Assembly: GCF_022919135.1 (NCBI RefSeq)
Contig: NZ_CP095049.1
Coordinates: forward strand, 2,918,501-2,982,500
Direction of reading: 5' to 3'
DNA: 64,000 nt
DNA from: Hymenobacter cellulosivorans
GTDB taxonomy: Bacteria; Bacteroidota; Bacteroidia; Cytophagales; Hymenobacteraceae
The position numbers were made by a program, and so were the translations under genes. Below the pieces are notes generated by a model, which saw nothing but the letters and a program-made list of their open reading frames with translations, had not been told where the DNA came from and did no database searches. Below, in pieces: positions 1-9,171 of this stretch (positions within the stretch are counted from its first letter, which is position 1; each line of letters starts with the position of its first letter).

Positions 1-2
1 TC

Positions 3-1019
3 GGGCAGTGGGCCCGCCACACCGATGACCCCAAGCGCAAGAACTCGATTATCACCTCGTTCAACCGCAACTTCGCCAAGCGCAACGACGGCAACCCGAA
101 CACCCACGCTTTCGTGGCCTCGCCCGAAATCGTAACGGCCTTCGCCATTGCCGGTGATTTGACCTTCAACCCGCTCGTTGACACGCTGACCAGCAAAGAC
201 GGCCACCAAGTGAAGCTCGACGAGCCCCGCGGCGTGGAAATGCCACCTCAGGGTTATGCCGTAGAGGATGCCGGCTACCAGGCTCCCGCTGCCGATGGCT
301 CGGGCGTGCAGGTACTGGTTGACCCCGCTTCCGACCGTCTGGAGCTGCTTGAGGCCTTCAAGCCTTGGGAAGGCACCGACCTGATGGGCCTGCGTCTGCT
401 GATCAAGGCTCAGGGCAAGTGTACCACCGACCACATTTCGATGGCCGGCCCCTGGCTGAAGTATCGTGGCCACCTCGACAATATCTCGAACAACATGCTC
501 ATCGGCGCTACCAACGCCTTCAACGGTGAAGCCAACAAGGTTCGGGACTTCGTGTCGCAGGGTGATTCGTACAACACGGTTCCGCAGGTAGCCCGTAACT
601 ACAAGTCGATGGGTATCGGCACGGTAGTCGTGGGTGACGAAAACTACGGCGAAGGTTCCTCGCGCGAGCACGCCGCCATGGAGCCCCGCCACCTGGGCGT
701 ACGGGCGGTTATCGTGAAGAGCTTTGCTCGTATCCACGAAACCAACCTCAAGAAGCAGGGTATGCTGGGTCTGACCTTCGCCAACAAGGCCGATTACGAC
801 CTGATTGAGGAAGGCGACACCATTGACATCCTGGGCCTGACTTCGTTTGCGCCCGGCGTTCAGTTGCAGGCTCGCCTGCACCACGCCGACGGCGACACCG
901 ACCTGATCTATCTGAACCATACCTACAACCAGGGGCAGATTGAGTGGTTTAAAGCCGGTTCGGCCCTGAACCTGATCCGTTTGAAAGAGTCGGGTGAGGC
1001 GCAGTTGTCGCAGAAGTAG
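3..1019 (+). CDS. acn: Aconitate hydratase, C-terminal part (5' end outside window)
   Basis: This is the C-terminal ~338 residues of a mitochondrial-type aconitase, which interconverts citrate and isocitrate in the TCA cycle in the cytoplasm. The open frame runs in from the left edge, so the GTG at 114 is not the start. Visible family hallmarks are [11 protein letters not shown] and [12 protein letters not shown] near the left edge, [11 protein letters not shown], and the swivel-domain segments [11 protein letters not shown] and [13 protein letters not shown], which carry substrate-binding Arg and Ser residues. The iron-sulfur cysteines lie upstream of the window. A strong terminator follows the stop codon. 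Identification is by characteristic family sequence. Confidence 0.96.
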   Translation, partial: GQWARHTDDPKRKNSIITSFNRNFAKRNDGNPNTHAFVASPEIVTAFAIAGDLTFNPLVDTLTSKDGHQVKLDEPRGVEMPPQGYAVEDAGYQAPAADGSGVQVLVDPASDRLELLEAFKPWEGTDLMGLRLLIKAQGKCTTDHISMAGPWLKYRGHLDNISNNMLIGATNAFNGEANKVRDFVSQGDSYNTVPQVARNYKSMGIGTVVVGDENYGEGSSREHAAMEPRHLGVRAVIVKSFARIHETNLKKQGMLGLTFANKADYDLIEEGDTIDILGLTSFAPGVQLQARLHHADGDTDLIYLNHTYNQGQIEWFKAGSALNLIRLKESGEAQLSQK

Positions 1020-1042
1020 TCCTCCTGGCTTAAGTGCCTACT

Positions 1043-1077
1043 AAAAGGCCGCCTCAGCTACTGAGGCGGCCTTTTTT
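1043..1077 (+). terminator. Rho-independent terminator after aconitase
   Basis: An AAAAGGCCGCCTCAG arm, a CTA loop and the perfectly complementary arm are followed by a T tract, 24 bases after the aconitase stop. Confidence 0.9.
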
Positions 1078-1164
1078 GTGCCCGCAGCTCTTGATGCAAC
1101 CTTTCCCGGCCAAGCAGAATCCAAGAGGGGAGAGGAAGCATCTTCAACCACCTATATGTTCTGT

Positions 1165-1629
1165 ATGAAACCACTTGTTTACTCAACTGGATTACTCCTG
1201 GCAGCAACGGTGCTGAATGGCTGTGCTACTAAGTGCGGCGTTGAGCCATGTACCAGCACGCCGGTAGCCGTTAAGAGTCTGGAAAGCGAGTATGGCTGCC
1301 GGGACACCAAGCGCCAACTGGACATCAACCTCAATCAGACCTACACCGTCATCCGCAATCAGGCGGACTTCGACCGGCTGGTAACCGGCGACTGCCACCC
1401 GCTGATTGATTTCAGCGCCTACGACTTGATTATCGGTAAAAAGGGCCTGTCCAGCGGCACTTCGGGCATTACCTACACCTACCAGCGCGACTGCGCCACC
1501 AACCGCCCGAGCTTGCACGTCGCCTTTGGCCGGAGCATAACCACTGAAGCTCCCAATCTGACTTACCACGCATTGGTGCCCAAGCTAGCAGCCGAAGAGC
1601 AGGTTACGGTAGAAGTAGAGGTCAGGTAA
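1165..1629 (+). CDS. Small putative lipoprotein, unknown function
   Basis: About 154 residues. The ATG at 1165 gives a typical lipoprotein leader: MKPLVYS, a hydrophobic stretch, then LNGC as lipobox with Cys at residue ~18. The open frame extends upstream through the aconitase terminator, and an alternative ATG lies three codons upstream at 1156, but 1165 gives the best signal peptide. The mature part has several more Cys residues (CATKCG, GCRD, GDCHP, RDC), so disulfides are possible. I do not recognise the family. It is flanked by terminators on both sides and is probably monocistronic and envelope-located. Confidence 0.72.
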   Translation: MKPLVYSTGLLLAATVLNGCATKCGVEPCTSTPVAVKSLESEYGCRDTKRQLDINLNQTYTVIRNQADFDRLVTGDCHPLIDFSAYDLIIGKKGLSSGTSGITYTYQRDCATNRPSLHVAFGRSITTEAPNLTYHALVPKLAAEEQVTVEVEVR

Positions 1630-1651
1630 GTTGTACCAATATAACGCTCTT

Positions 1652-1690
1652 CTAAAAAGTCGTTTTCCTAGGCGGAAAACGACTTTTTAG
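1652..1690. terminator. Bidirectional-type hairpin terminator
   Basis: A 17-base perfect inverted repeat (CTAAAAAGTCGTTTTCC and its complement) with a 5-base loop has A and T runs at the stem ends. It lies 22 bases after the lipoprotein stop. Confidence 0.85.
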
Positions 1691-1712
1691 TTTCCTTCCC
1701 CGGGCATAACGC

Positions 1713-1720
1713 TACATTTG
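1713..1720 (+). promoter_or_regulatory. Candidate Bacteroidota -7 element for the TonB receptor
   Basis: TACATTTG matches the Bacteroidota -7 consensus TANNTTTG exactly and lies 57 bases before the receptor ATG. The -33 region 20 bases upstream reads TTT rather than TTG, so this is only a candidate. Confidence 0.4.
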
Positions 1721-1777
1721 ACGGACGGTTGAGATTGGCAAGGCAGCCAACTACGTCTTCGGAATTATTACAGCGGT

Positions 1778-3781
1778 ATGAAACCACCAGTATGGTTAGT
1801 GGCGGCGGTTAGCGTCGTAACTCTACAACCCAGCCAAGCTCAAGCTCCACCTGCTGCCCCGGATACGCTGCGTACGCTGCCCGAAGTGCAGGTAACCTAC
1901 CAGGCGGAGCGCCGCACGCCCGTCACGTTTCTGGATTTGAGCGGGCCCGCGCTGGCCCGCAAAGGCGTGGGGCAGGAGCCTTCCTTTCTGCTGGCCGAAA
2001 CACCTGGCATTACCGCCTACTCCGACGCCGGCAGCACCCAGGGCTACGCCTACTTTCGCCTGCGCGGCATCGACCAAACCCGCATCAATACTACGCTGAA
2101 TGGGGTGCCGCTCAACGAGCCAGAAGATCAGGGCGCGTATTTCTCGAACTACCCCGACCTGCTCAATTCCATTAGCAAGGTGCAAGTGCAGCGGGGCGTG
2201 GGCACTACCCAGAACGGAACAGCCAGCTTTGGGGGCAGTATTCAGCTGTTTTCGCCCTCTTTGCGCCAGGATTCGGCTTCGGCCACGGTGGGGCTGGGCT
2301 ACGGCTCGTTTAACAGCTACCGGGCCTTTGCCGAATACGCCAGCGGCCTGCGTGGCCATAAGGCGCTGTATGTGCGGGCCTCCCAACTGCATTCCGACGG
2401 CTACAAGGAACGCTCGGCCAATACGTCCCGCTCGGCCTTTCTGAGTGCTGGCTTGTTTTACGACAAAACCACCTGGAAACTCAACGTGCTGGCCGGGCAC
2501 CAGCAGAATCAGCTGGCTTGGCTGGGCGTGCCCGACTCAGTATTGGCCGTCAACCGCCGGGCCAACGTCAACGGTCCGGAAAACGACCGGTTCGATCAGG
2601 CTCTGGTGCAGCTGCAGAACACCTGGCAGCCTACAGCCGGCACTGTGGTGAACACCAGCGTCTATGCCTCGTTCCTGAAGGGCAACTACGACTTCGACCT
2701 CAATAGCTTTCTGGGCCTTCCGTCCACCACCGAGCTGTATAACTACGCGTTTCAATCGGGCTTCTGGGGCGCCTACACTTCCTACGCCCGGCAGTTGGGC
2801 CGCCTGACCTGGACCAGCGGCCTGCACGCTAACACCTACCACCGGCAGCACACGGGCAGTGAGCTGGCTTTGGGGCAGCTCTACCAGAATACCGGCCGCA
2901 AGCGGGAGGCCAGCGTCTTCACCAAGCTGGAGTACGAAGTGCAGCGCTTCACCTTGTTTGCCGATATACAGGGCCGCACCGTGGCCTTCGATTATCAGGG
3001 CTCAGTGCCGCTGGGTACGCTCGATTGGCAATTCTTCAACCCGAAAGCGGGGGTAAGCTTTGCCGCTACCGACCACGCCACGCTCTACTACAGCCTGGGC
3101 CGCACCGGCCGGGAGCCCACTCGCAACGACCTGTTTGGCGGCAATGACGACCTACTGACCGATGCCGACGGCCAGCCTTTGATTACCAGTCCCAGGGCCG
3201 AATACGTGCTGGATCAGGAGCTAGGGCTGCGCTACCAGCGCCACCAGCTGGCGCTCGGCGTGAATGCCTACTACATGGATTTCAAGAACGAAATCGTGCT
3301 CAATGGTAAGTTCGGCCCCAACGGCCTGGCCCTGACCAACAACGTGCAAAGCAGCGTGCGGACCGGGCTGGAAGCTACGGCACGCTGGCAGGCAACCCGG
3401 CATTGGTCGTTGCTCAACAACTCGGCCTTCAACTACAGCCGCATCCGGGAGCAGACCGAGGAGTTTCGGCCTATCCTGACGCCGGCCCTGATTCTGAACC
3501 AGGAAGCCACCTACCAAACCGGTCCCTGGGCCTTTACCCTGACGGGCCGCTACCAGAGCCGCTCATTTATTGATTTTGCCAACTTGGCCACGATAGGGGA
3601 GTACGCCCTGCTCAACGCCCGGGTGGAGTACAGCGTGCGTCATTTCCAGCTCACGGCCTTTGCCAACAACCTGACCAACACCCGCTACTACAACAACGGC
3701 AGTGTGGAGGCCGACGGCACCCGCAAGTACTTCGTGCAGGCACCCCGCAATTACTACCTCAGCTTGCAGTATCGATTCTAG
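1778..3781 (+). CDS. TonB-dependent outer-membrane receptor
   Basis: 667 residues, as expected for a single-barrel TonB-dependent transporter with no CarboxypepD_reg-like N-terminal extension. Residues 1-22 form a signal peptide ending in AQA. The plug domain (about 40-155) contains RLRGIDQTRINTTLNGVPLN and VQRGVGTTQNGTASFGG, typical plug motifs. The rest is aromatic-rich beta barrel, with the GREPTRNDLFGG segment common in this group and a C-terminal Phe after SLQY, the usual barrel-insertion signal. The NadR-like gene starts 24 bases downstream, so the two are probably cotranscribed. From that pairing I infer an NAD precursor or related cofactor as substrate; the sequence itself does not show it. 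Confidence 0.93.
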   Translation: MKPPVWLVAAVSVVTLQPSQAQAPPAAPDTLRTLPEVQVTYQAERRTPVTFLDLSGPALARKGVGQEPSFLLAETPGITAYSDAGSTQGYAYFRLRGIDQTRINTTLNGVPLNEPEDQGAYFSNYPDLLNSISKVQVQRGVGTTQNGTASFGGSIQLFSPSLRQDSASATVGLGYGSFNSYRAFAEYASGLRGHKALYVRASQLHSDGYKERSANTSRSAFLSAGLFYDKTTWKLNVLAGHQQNQLAWLGVPDSVLAVNRRANVNGPENDRFDQALVQLQNTWQPTAGTVVNTSVYASFLKGNYDFDLNSFLGLPSTTELYNYAFQSGFWGAYTSYARQLGRLTWTSGLHANTYHRQHTGSELALGQLYQNTGRKREASVFTKLEYEVQRFTLFADIQGRTVAFDYQGSVPLGTLDWQFFNPKAGVSFAATDHATLYYSLGRTGREPTRNDLFGGNDDLLTDADGQPLITSPRAEYVLDQELGLRYQRHQLALGVNAYYMDFKNEIVLNGKFGPNGLALTNNVQSSVRTGLEATARWQATRHWSLLNNSAFNYSRIREQTEEFRPILTPALILNQEATYQTGPWAFTLTGRYQSRSFIDFANLATIGEYALLNARVEYSVRHFQLTAFANNLTNTRYYNNGSVEADGTRKYFVQAPRNYYLSLQYRF

Positions 3782-3804
3782 CCCGGCTTTTTCGCAGCAC
3801 GCGC

Positions 3805-4785
3805 ATGACCAAGGCCTTTGTTTTCGGTAAGTTCCTGCCTTTCCACCGCGGGCACGAGCAACTCATCCGCTTCGCGCTCCGGCACTGCGACCAGCTGACG
3901 GTGCTGGTCTGCGCCAGTGACCTGGAAACCGTACCCGGCCCGCTTCGGCAGCGTTGGATTCAGGAAACCTTGGCTGCCGAGCCCCGCGTGACGGTGCAGC
4001 TGCTAGAGTATCGGGAAAGTGAGCTGCCCAATACGTCCGAAACGTCACTGCCCGTAGCTACCGTGTGGGCCGACCTGTTTCGGCAGCTGTTGCCCGAATG
4101 CACGGTGGTGGTTACCTCGGAGCCCTATGGCGAACTGGTGGCTACCCGCATGGGCATTCGGCACGTGGCCTTCGACGTGGACCGGCAGCAGGTGCCCATA
4201 TCGGCTTCCCTAATTCGGGCCGACCGGCAGCAGTACTGGGATTTTCTGCCTGTTAGCGTCAGGCCATATTATTGCCGCAAAGTAGTGGTCCTGGGGGCTG
4301 AGTCGACGGGCAAAACCACGCTGGCTATCCAACTGGCCGCTCACTTCGGGGCCTCCCTGGTTTTGGAAGCCGCCCGTGACCTTATTGCCGACTCCAATTA
4401 CTTCACCCCGGACGATTTACAGCAGGTTATTGCCGAGCACACCCGCCGCATTGCCCAGGCCGAGCGAGGACCAAATGCTTTAGTCGTCATCGATACTGAC
4501 GTGCATATCACCCAGTCGTACGCCCGCCTGTCCTGGGGCCGGGAGCTGCCCGTGCCTCCTGCCGTCTACGCTACCCAGCATGCCGACCTGTACCTGTATC
4601 TGGCCGCCGACGTGCCGTTTGTACAGGATGGCACCCGTCTGCCAGCTCCCGCCCAGCACCGCCTTGACCAGTCGCACCGACAAACGCTGCGTGCCCATCA
4701 AGTGCCCGTGTGGGAGCTAGGCGGGAGCTGGGAGCAGCGTTTTGCCCAGGCCGTGCGGGCGGTGGAGCACTTGTTGGCCCAGTAA
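3805..4785 (+). CDS. nadR: NadR-like bifunctional NMN adenylyltransferase / ribosylnicotinamide kinase
   Basis: 326 residues with two visible domains. The N-terminal nucleotidyltransferase has FGKFLPFHRGH (HxGH at 14-17) and ISASLIR (132-138, the ISxTxIR-type motif), and would adenylate NMN to NAD. The C-terminal P-loop kinase has Walker A GAESTGKT at 164-171 and would phosphorylate ribosylnicotinamide. There is no N-terminal DNA-binding helix-turn-helix as in enterobacterial NadR, so this is the enzymatic form. It follows the TonB receptor by 24 bases, pointing to uptake and salvage of an NAD precursor. No PnuC permease gene lies beside it. Confidence 0.88.
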   Translation: MTKAFVFGKFLPFHRGHEQLIRFALRHCDQLTVLVCASDLETVPGPLRQRWIQETLAAEPRVTVQLLEYRESELPNTSETSLPVATVWADLFRQLLPECTVVVTSEPYGELVATRMGIRHVAFDVDRQQVPISASLIRADRQQYWDFLPVSVRPYYCRKVVVLGAESTGKTTLAIQLAAHFGASLVLEAARDLIADSNYFTPDDLQQVIAEHTRRIAQAERGPNALVVIDTDVHITQSYARLSWGRELPVPPAVYATQHADLYLYLAADVPFVQDGTRLPAPAQHRLDQSHRQTLRAHQVPVWELGGSWEQRFAQAVRAVEHLLAQ

Positions 4786-4902
4786 AGCTGCTAGGGAAGC
4801 CCCCGCTAGGCTTTTCGTGCAACGCCTACCACCCTGCGGGCAGCCGGCAACTTCTTCAACGATAGTCCAAGCGGCTTTAAGCACCGGGCTTGGAATATAT
4901 AC

Positions 4903-4934
4903 TTTGTATTTCAAAGTTCTTTGGTGTACGTTTG
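4903..4934 (+). promoter_or_regulatory. Bacteroidota-type promoter for the VIT-domain gene
   Basis: TTTG at 4903-4906 and TACGTTTG at 4927-4934 match the -33 TTG and -7 TANNTTTG elements with a 20-base spacer, placing the transcription start near 4940 and the start codon at 4975. Confidence 0.55.
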
Positions 4935-4974
4935 AGCCGTCGAGTTTTACAACGACCGTATCCGCTTACTCTAT

Positions 4975-7839
4975 ATGCGCAACCTGCTGAATCCGAAGTG
5001 GCTCCTGCTGCTCAATACTTTGCCGCTAGTGTTGCTGGCCGCCTTATGCTACGCCGAATTTACGGTGGTACACTCCTTACTGCCGGCCCCGAGTGTGGCC
5101 CTGTGGGGATGGTTTGGGCTGGTGCTGGCAGGGCTGGGTCTAAGTACGCTGGGCTACGCGCTGGTGCAGATACAGCGCAGCCAGCCGGTGGGAGTGGCCT
5201 ACTGTGTGCTGGCCCTGGCCGCCCATTCGGCCTTTATCATGTTCTATCTGAACCTGGATACCCAGATTTTGCCCAGGGACGTGCCGCGCTGGATGGTGCC
5301 CACCGACCTGCTGCTCTACGTGGGCACTTTCCTGATGCCCACGCTGGCGTACGCGGTGTTTGCGTTGGTCGTGCGCCTGACGCCCACTGACCCGCCACCG
5401 ACGGTGGCCATCAATTTTCTATTGGCCTTCGTGGGGCCGTTGGCCTGGTATATTTTGCTGCTGGTGCCTTTTTCGGCTTTGCAAGGCCAGTCCTCTGCCT
5501 GGCTTTGGGAGACGGTTTTTCCGCTTATCCTGGTTTCAGGCGTCGTGGGCTTCCTGTTTTTCCTGGTCCGCGGGGTGTACATCATGGGGCTGCGGCGGGC
5601 CGAGGATGCCGAGTTTCACTTCGTCTGGAAATTGCTGGTGAGCCTGCTGCTGCCGCTCATGGGCTTGCTGGTCAACAACGGCCTTTTCTGGGGTGGGCTG
5701 AGCAGTTCCCGCAGCCACGAGGAAGGCGTTTTTGGCAATTTCAACAGCCCCTGGTTTTACATTCTGGCCGTGCTCAACGGCGTGCTGCTCTGCATGCCCG
5801 ACCAGTCCGGGCGCTGGACCCGGCTGGCGGTATTTTTGGGGCGGAGCGTGCTGCTGAGCTATACATTCTATTTTTTCGTCGTTTTCCTGCCGTACCTGCC
5901 GCTGTCCATTCTGGCTATCCTGCTCATTGGGCTGGGGTTTCTGATGCTTACGCCCCTGGTTCTGCTGGTGGTGCACGTGCGGGAGCTGAGCACGGACCTG
6001 GACTACCTGCAACGCTTTTTCTCCCGAAGCTGGCTCCGCGCCTGTCTGGTTGCCGGGGCCCTGACCTTGCCGCTCATTATTACGGGCAGCTACCTGCACA
6101 ACCGCTGGATGCTACACCAAGCCCTGGCGTACCGCTACACGCCCGATTACAGCCGCCGTTACGACCTCGATGCCGCGGCGCTGGCCAACACGCTGAACAT
6201 CATCAAAGACCATAAAGAGCGGCCCTTCGGCTTTTCCATGGGCCGGCAAGTGCCTTACCTTTCCACGCTTTTCAATTGGCTGGTGCTGGATAATCTGACG
6301 CTGTCGGATGATAAAATTGCTTCTCTGGAGCAGCTTTTTTTGGGTACCGAGCCCGAAGCTGCGGAAGAATTTAGAAATCCTGGTTTTACGGCCCGTACTA
6401 CTCGCCCGGTCCTGAGTGGCCTTACCGCCCGTACCCACTACGACGCCGCACAGCAGGCCTGGGTGAGCTGGCTCGATCTGCAAGTCAATAATACTGACTC
6501 TACCGAAACGGCCGGGGAATACGCTACCACGCTCACGCTGCCGGTGGGGTGCTTCGTGAGTGGCTATTACCTCGACATGAACGGGCGACGGGAGCCGGGC
6601 ATCCTGTCCGAGAAAAAAGCCGCGGCCTGGGTGTATGCCCAGATTGTAAACGAAACCCAGGTAAAGGACCCCGGCCTGCTGGCCTACGACGACCAGGGCC
6701 GTCTCAACCTGCGCGTGTACCCGGTGGTGCGCCAGGCGGCCCGCACGACGGGCCTGCAGCTACTGCATAAGGAGCCCGTCGTGCTGACCGTGGATGGCCG
6801 CCGCATTACGCTCGGCGACTCCACGGCCCGGCCCCTGACGGCCACCGTGCTGACGCCCGACAAGACGGTAGCGTATATAAGTGCGGCCGCCAAGCAGCGC
6901 CTTCCCCTGGTGCGCCGCACGCCCTACTATCATTTTCTGCTGGACGTATCGGCTGCGGCTGGCAACCAGAAAGCTGCCTACGCCCGCCGGGTTGCGAGCC
7001 TACGGGCGCAACAAGGTGGGACCGGGCCGGCACGCTTCACACTAGTTGATGCCTATGCTACACCTGTTCGGGAATCAGCGCAGTGGCAGAATGCCGTAGC
7101 CCAACACGAAAGCCAAGGTGGGTTTTACCTGGACGGAGCCCTGCGCCAACTGTTGTTTGACACCCAGCAGCACCCCAGCAACACCTATCCAATAATCGTG
7201 GTGGTGACCGACAACCTCAACAAGGCCATCCTGGGTCCGGGCCTGGCCGAGCTGAGCAGTGCTTATCCGGAGAGTGACCAGTTTTTCGTACTGGCCGCTG
7301 ATGGCAGCCTGGAGCCCCATTCCCTGCGGCAGAATATGCATGTGGTACGGGCTGCTGAGACCATGCCGGCGGGACCCCGGTTGGTGCGCGCCTGGCCTAC
7401 CGCCGCCCGGCCCCAGGCCTACCTACCCGACAATGCTGCGGCCGACATTGTGCTGAACCGGGCCCGGGTGAGCGTTCCGGCGCCCGGGGCGGCCGGTAGC
7501 CGGTGGCAAACCGGCCTGCTGTTGCACGGCTACCAGCAGTGGCAGGCGTTTCACCCCGAAGCTACTAACGAGCAGCGTGTCCCGTTTCTGCGCGCCAGTT
7601 TCCGCACTGGCATCATGACCAGCTTTACGGCCTACCTGGCGCTAGAAAATGCCGCCCAGAAAGCGGCCCTGGCCCGCAAGCAAGAGCAGGTAATAAACGC
7701 CAACGCCGCCCTCGACCTCGATGAAAGTCCCGCCGACACGACCACCAACGTGCCCATCGACGAGGAAGTGTGGGTGCTGCTGGCTGCGGGCCTGCTACTG
7801 GCTTTCTGGCAGCTGCGGCGCACCATGCAGATAAGCTAG
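4975..7839 (+). CDS. Exosortase-associated VIT-domain membrane protein (XrtN / MSEP-CTERM type)
   Basis: 954 residues. The first ~385 residues contain about ten to eleven hydrophobic membrane segments. A VIT-type domain follows at about 480-605 (WLDLQVNN, LPVGCFVSGYYLDMNGR, EKKAAAWVYAQIVN, LRVYPV). A region resembling a degenerate von Willebrand A fold comes next (FLLDVSAAAG, IIVVVTDN), without a clear metal-binding DxSxS motif. The C-terminus has an acidic motif VPIDEE, a single hydrophobic helix and a basic QLRR tail, the tripartite layout of an exosortase sorting signal. Known Bacteroidota families with this layout are the XrtN-system VIT proteins and MSEP-CTERM proteins; I cannot decide between them by eye. 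No exosortase gene is adjacent. Confidence 0.75.
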   Translation: MRNLLNPKWLLLLNTLPLVLLAALCYAEFTVVHSLLPAPSVALWGWFGLVLAGLGLSTLGYALVQIQRSQPVGVAYCVLALAAHSAFIMFYLNLDTQILPRDVPRWMVPTDLLLYVGTFLMPTLAYAVFALVVRLTPTDPPPTVAINFLLAFVGPLAWYILLLVPFSALQGQSSAWLWETVFPLILVSGVVGFLFFLVRGVYIMGLRRAEDAEFHFVWKLLVSLLLPLMGLLVNNGLFWGGLSSSRSHEEGVFGNFNSPWFYILAVLNGVLLCMPDQSGRWTRLAVFLGRSVLLSYTFYFFVVFLPYLPLSILAILLIGLGFLMLTPLVLLVVHVRELSTDLDYLQRFFSRSWLRACLVAGALTLPLIITGSYLHNRWMLHQALAYRYTPDYSRRYDLDAAALANTLNIIKDHKERPFGFSMGRQVPYLSTLFNWLVLDNLTLSDDKIASLEQLFLGTEPEAAEEFRNPGFTARTTRPVLSGLTARTHYDAAQQAWVSWLDLQVNNTDSTETAGEYATTLTLPVGCFVSGYYLDMNGRREPGILSEKKAAAWVYAQIVNETQVKDPGLLAYDDQGRLNLRVYPVVRQAARTTGLQLLHKEPVVLTVDGRRITLGDSTARPLTATVLTPDKTVAYISAAAKQRLPLVRRTPYYHFLLDVSAAAGNQKAAYARRVASLRAQQGGTGPARFTLVDAYATPVRESAQWQNAVAQHESQGGFYLDGALRQLLFDTQQHPSNTYPIIVVVTDNLNKAILGPGLAELSSAYPESDQFFVLAADGSLEPHSLRQNMHVVRAAETMPAGPRLVRAWPTAARPQAYLPDNAAADIVLNRARVSVPAPGAAGSRWQTGLLLHGYQQWQAFHPEATNEQRVPFLRASFRTGIMTSFTAYLALENAAQKAALARKQEQVINANAALDLDESPADTTTNVPIDEEVWVLLAAGLLLAFWQLRRTMQIS

Positions 7840-7934
7840 GCTGCCTACTACACCCAACAGGCCTGATTGGCTAATTCATTTCTTGCGAATGAGTAGCCAA
7901 CCGGGCCCGTTGAGTTTATACGTTTCCTGCCAGG

Positions 7935-8345
7935 TTAGCTTGCCGTCGTAACGGCAGCACGGGTTTCCCGGGGCTTTTGCACAAGGTAGTAATACAGCAG
8001 AATCAGCAGGCCGGTCAGGAAGGGGGCAAGGGCCATGTGCTTGCCGGTCAGGCTGCCCCAAACGCGCACGGTATCGAAGCCGAAAAACTCGCTGATCATC
8101 CAGTAGGAGTTGGCCGAAATCCAGAAAACGATGGCCAGGTTGTGGGCCAGTTCGGCCTTAATGTCGCGGGTGCGCCAGGTGATCAGCACGGCAATTAAGA
8201 GAGTCGGGAAAATCATGGTAAGGCCCAGGGGCTTCCAGATCATACACCAGCCGATGTCCTTAAGCAGCCAGAACAGGATGTGCATGTTTTCCATACGGCG
8301 GTACGGTGCCGGGATGGTATAAAGCTGGTCGGAAGGCTGGCTCAT
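7935..8345 (-). CDS. Small multi-pass membrane protein, unknown
   Basis: About 136 residues from the ATG at 8345 (MSQPSDQLYTIPAPYRRMEN). The frame continues 20 codons further upstream, but that part does not look coding. It has three or four hydrophobic segments (for example GLTMIFPTLLIAVLITW and FLTGLLILLYYYLV) separated by short polar loops, with a charged RDIKAELAH loop, so it is an inner-membrane protein. It is convergent with the VIT-domain gene. I do not recognise a characterised family. Confidence 0.75.
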   Translation of the reverse strand: MSQPSDQLYTIPAPYRRMENMHILFWLLKDIGWCMIWKPLGLTMIFPTLLIAVLITWRTRDIKAELAHNLAIVFWISANSYWMISEFFGFDTVRVWGSLTGKHMALAPFLTGLLILLYYYLVQKPRETRAAVTTAS

Positions 8346-8449
8346 GGGAAACGGAAAAAGGGGCCCGCAAAAATAGCAGACCGCGTCACAGATCAGCCAC
8401 GCCAAACCCTGGTAACGTCTTCAACATCCGAAGGCTAGGAGTAGGGCAA

Positions 8450-8476
8450 TAAAAAAGCCACCCAATTGGGTGGCTG
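8450..8476 (-). terminator. Terminator downstream of the 8500-8757 gene
   Basis: AGCCACCC, an AATT centre and GGGTGGCT form a perfect stem; read on the minus strand it is followed by a six-T run. Confidence 0.8.
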
Positions 8477-8499
8477 ATTCAGCAAGAATAAGCTAAGAA

Positions 8500-8757
8500 T
8501 TAGTTGAGCCACAGCTGAGCTACGGGCTCAAACCGCTGACTGTTGAAAGCCCCGTACGGCCGCTCGGCGTAAAAACCCAGGACGTGTACTTGCAGCTTGC
8601 CCGTACGGGCATTCGGACGGTACTGCACTGGGTACACGGTGCCGGTTTCTGGCCAGTCCCCGATATGGTCGGTGGGCCGGCAACTGGCATCAATGCAGCG
8701 GGCATACTGCTGCACGGGGAGAGGAAAAGGAAGGCTGGTCTTCTTCGTTCTGCGCAT
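8500..8757 (-). CDS. Small conserved-looking protein, unknown
   Basis: About 85 residues from the ATG at 8757 (MRRTKKTSLPFPLPVQQ). An upstream ATG would add 23 AT-rich-encoded hydrophobic residues, less likely given the switch to GC-rich coding at 8757. Two cysteines (ARCIDASC) precede a GDWPETGTVYPVQY segment. The protein looks like a short beta-rich domain. It is followed by a clear terminator, which supports a real gene, but no family is recognised. Confidence 0.6.
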   Translation of the reverse strand: MRRTKKTSLPFPLPVQQYARCIDASCRPTDHIGDWPETGTVYPVQYRPNARTGKLQVHVLGFYAERPYGAFNSQRFEPVAQLWLN

Positions 8758-9171
8758 ATCCAAAAATACGAATATTATTTTTAAGCTAAAAATATTAGGT
8801 AGAAAAAAAGAAGGAAATTTATCCAAATAGTGTCACTGGGCTAGGATTAAAACGATATTAAAGATAAAAGTTTAAAAAGAAAATTTTGATTGTCTGGAAC
8901 TATTCTGTCTGCCTTTTCTATAGAAGTGCTAATGATATTAGTTATATGGCTCTGTTTGTGCTAACGAGTGTTAGTTATGGAATGCAGCCAGCTTTTTTGG
9001 CAATGGCTGCGTTGCTCTGGACCGTGCTAAGGACTGTTTGGCTGAAGGTTATCTTCGCTAATCCAATGAATATTATTGACTTTCTATGTAGATAGTCGTT
9101 ATTTTTCCGTATCCCAAAGCGTCCGCCTACGTATCGGGTAGTATCCTGCCTTTTGTATTGTCTGCTCCGTT
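8758..9171. other. AT-rich intergenic stretch
   Basis: The roughly 400 bases between the divergent genes at 8757 and 9172 are clearly more AT-rich than their surroundings. They contain an imperfect tandem (GCTAATGATATTAGTTATATGG then GCTAACGAGTGTTAGTTATGG in shortened form, 8929-8979). I see no convincing gene. Promoters for the two flanking genes should lie here, but no full consensus was found. Confidence 0.5.

Noticed and set aside
114..1019. GTG at 114 as the aconitase start
   Set aside because: The frame is open to the window edge and the upstream residues match aconitase, so the gene begins outside the window.
7876..8061. 61-codon minus-strand frame downstream of the 7935 gene, ending WQETYKLNGPGWLLIRKK
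   Set aside because: The tail looks protein-like, but the upstream half overlaps a better gene in another frame and there is no start; possibly a trace of an older gene, not supported.
8886..9095. 69-codon open frame in the AT-rich gap
   Set aside because: AT-rich composition unlike neighbouring genes, no ribosome-binding site and no recognisable motif.
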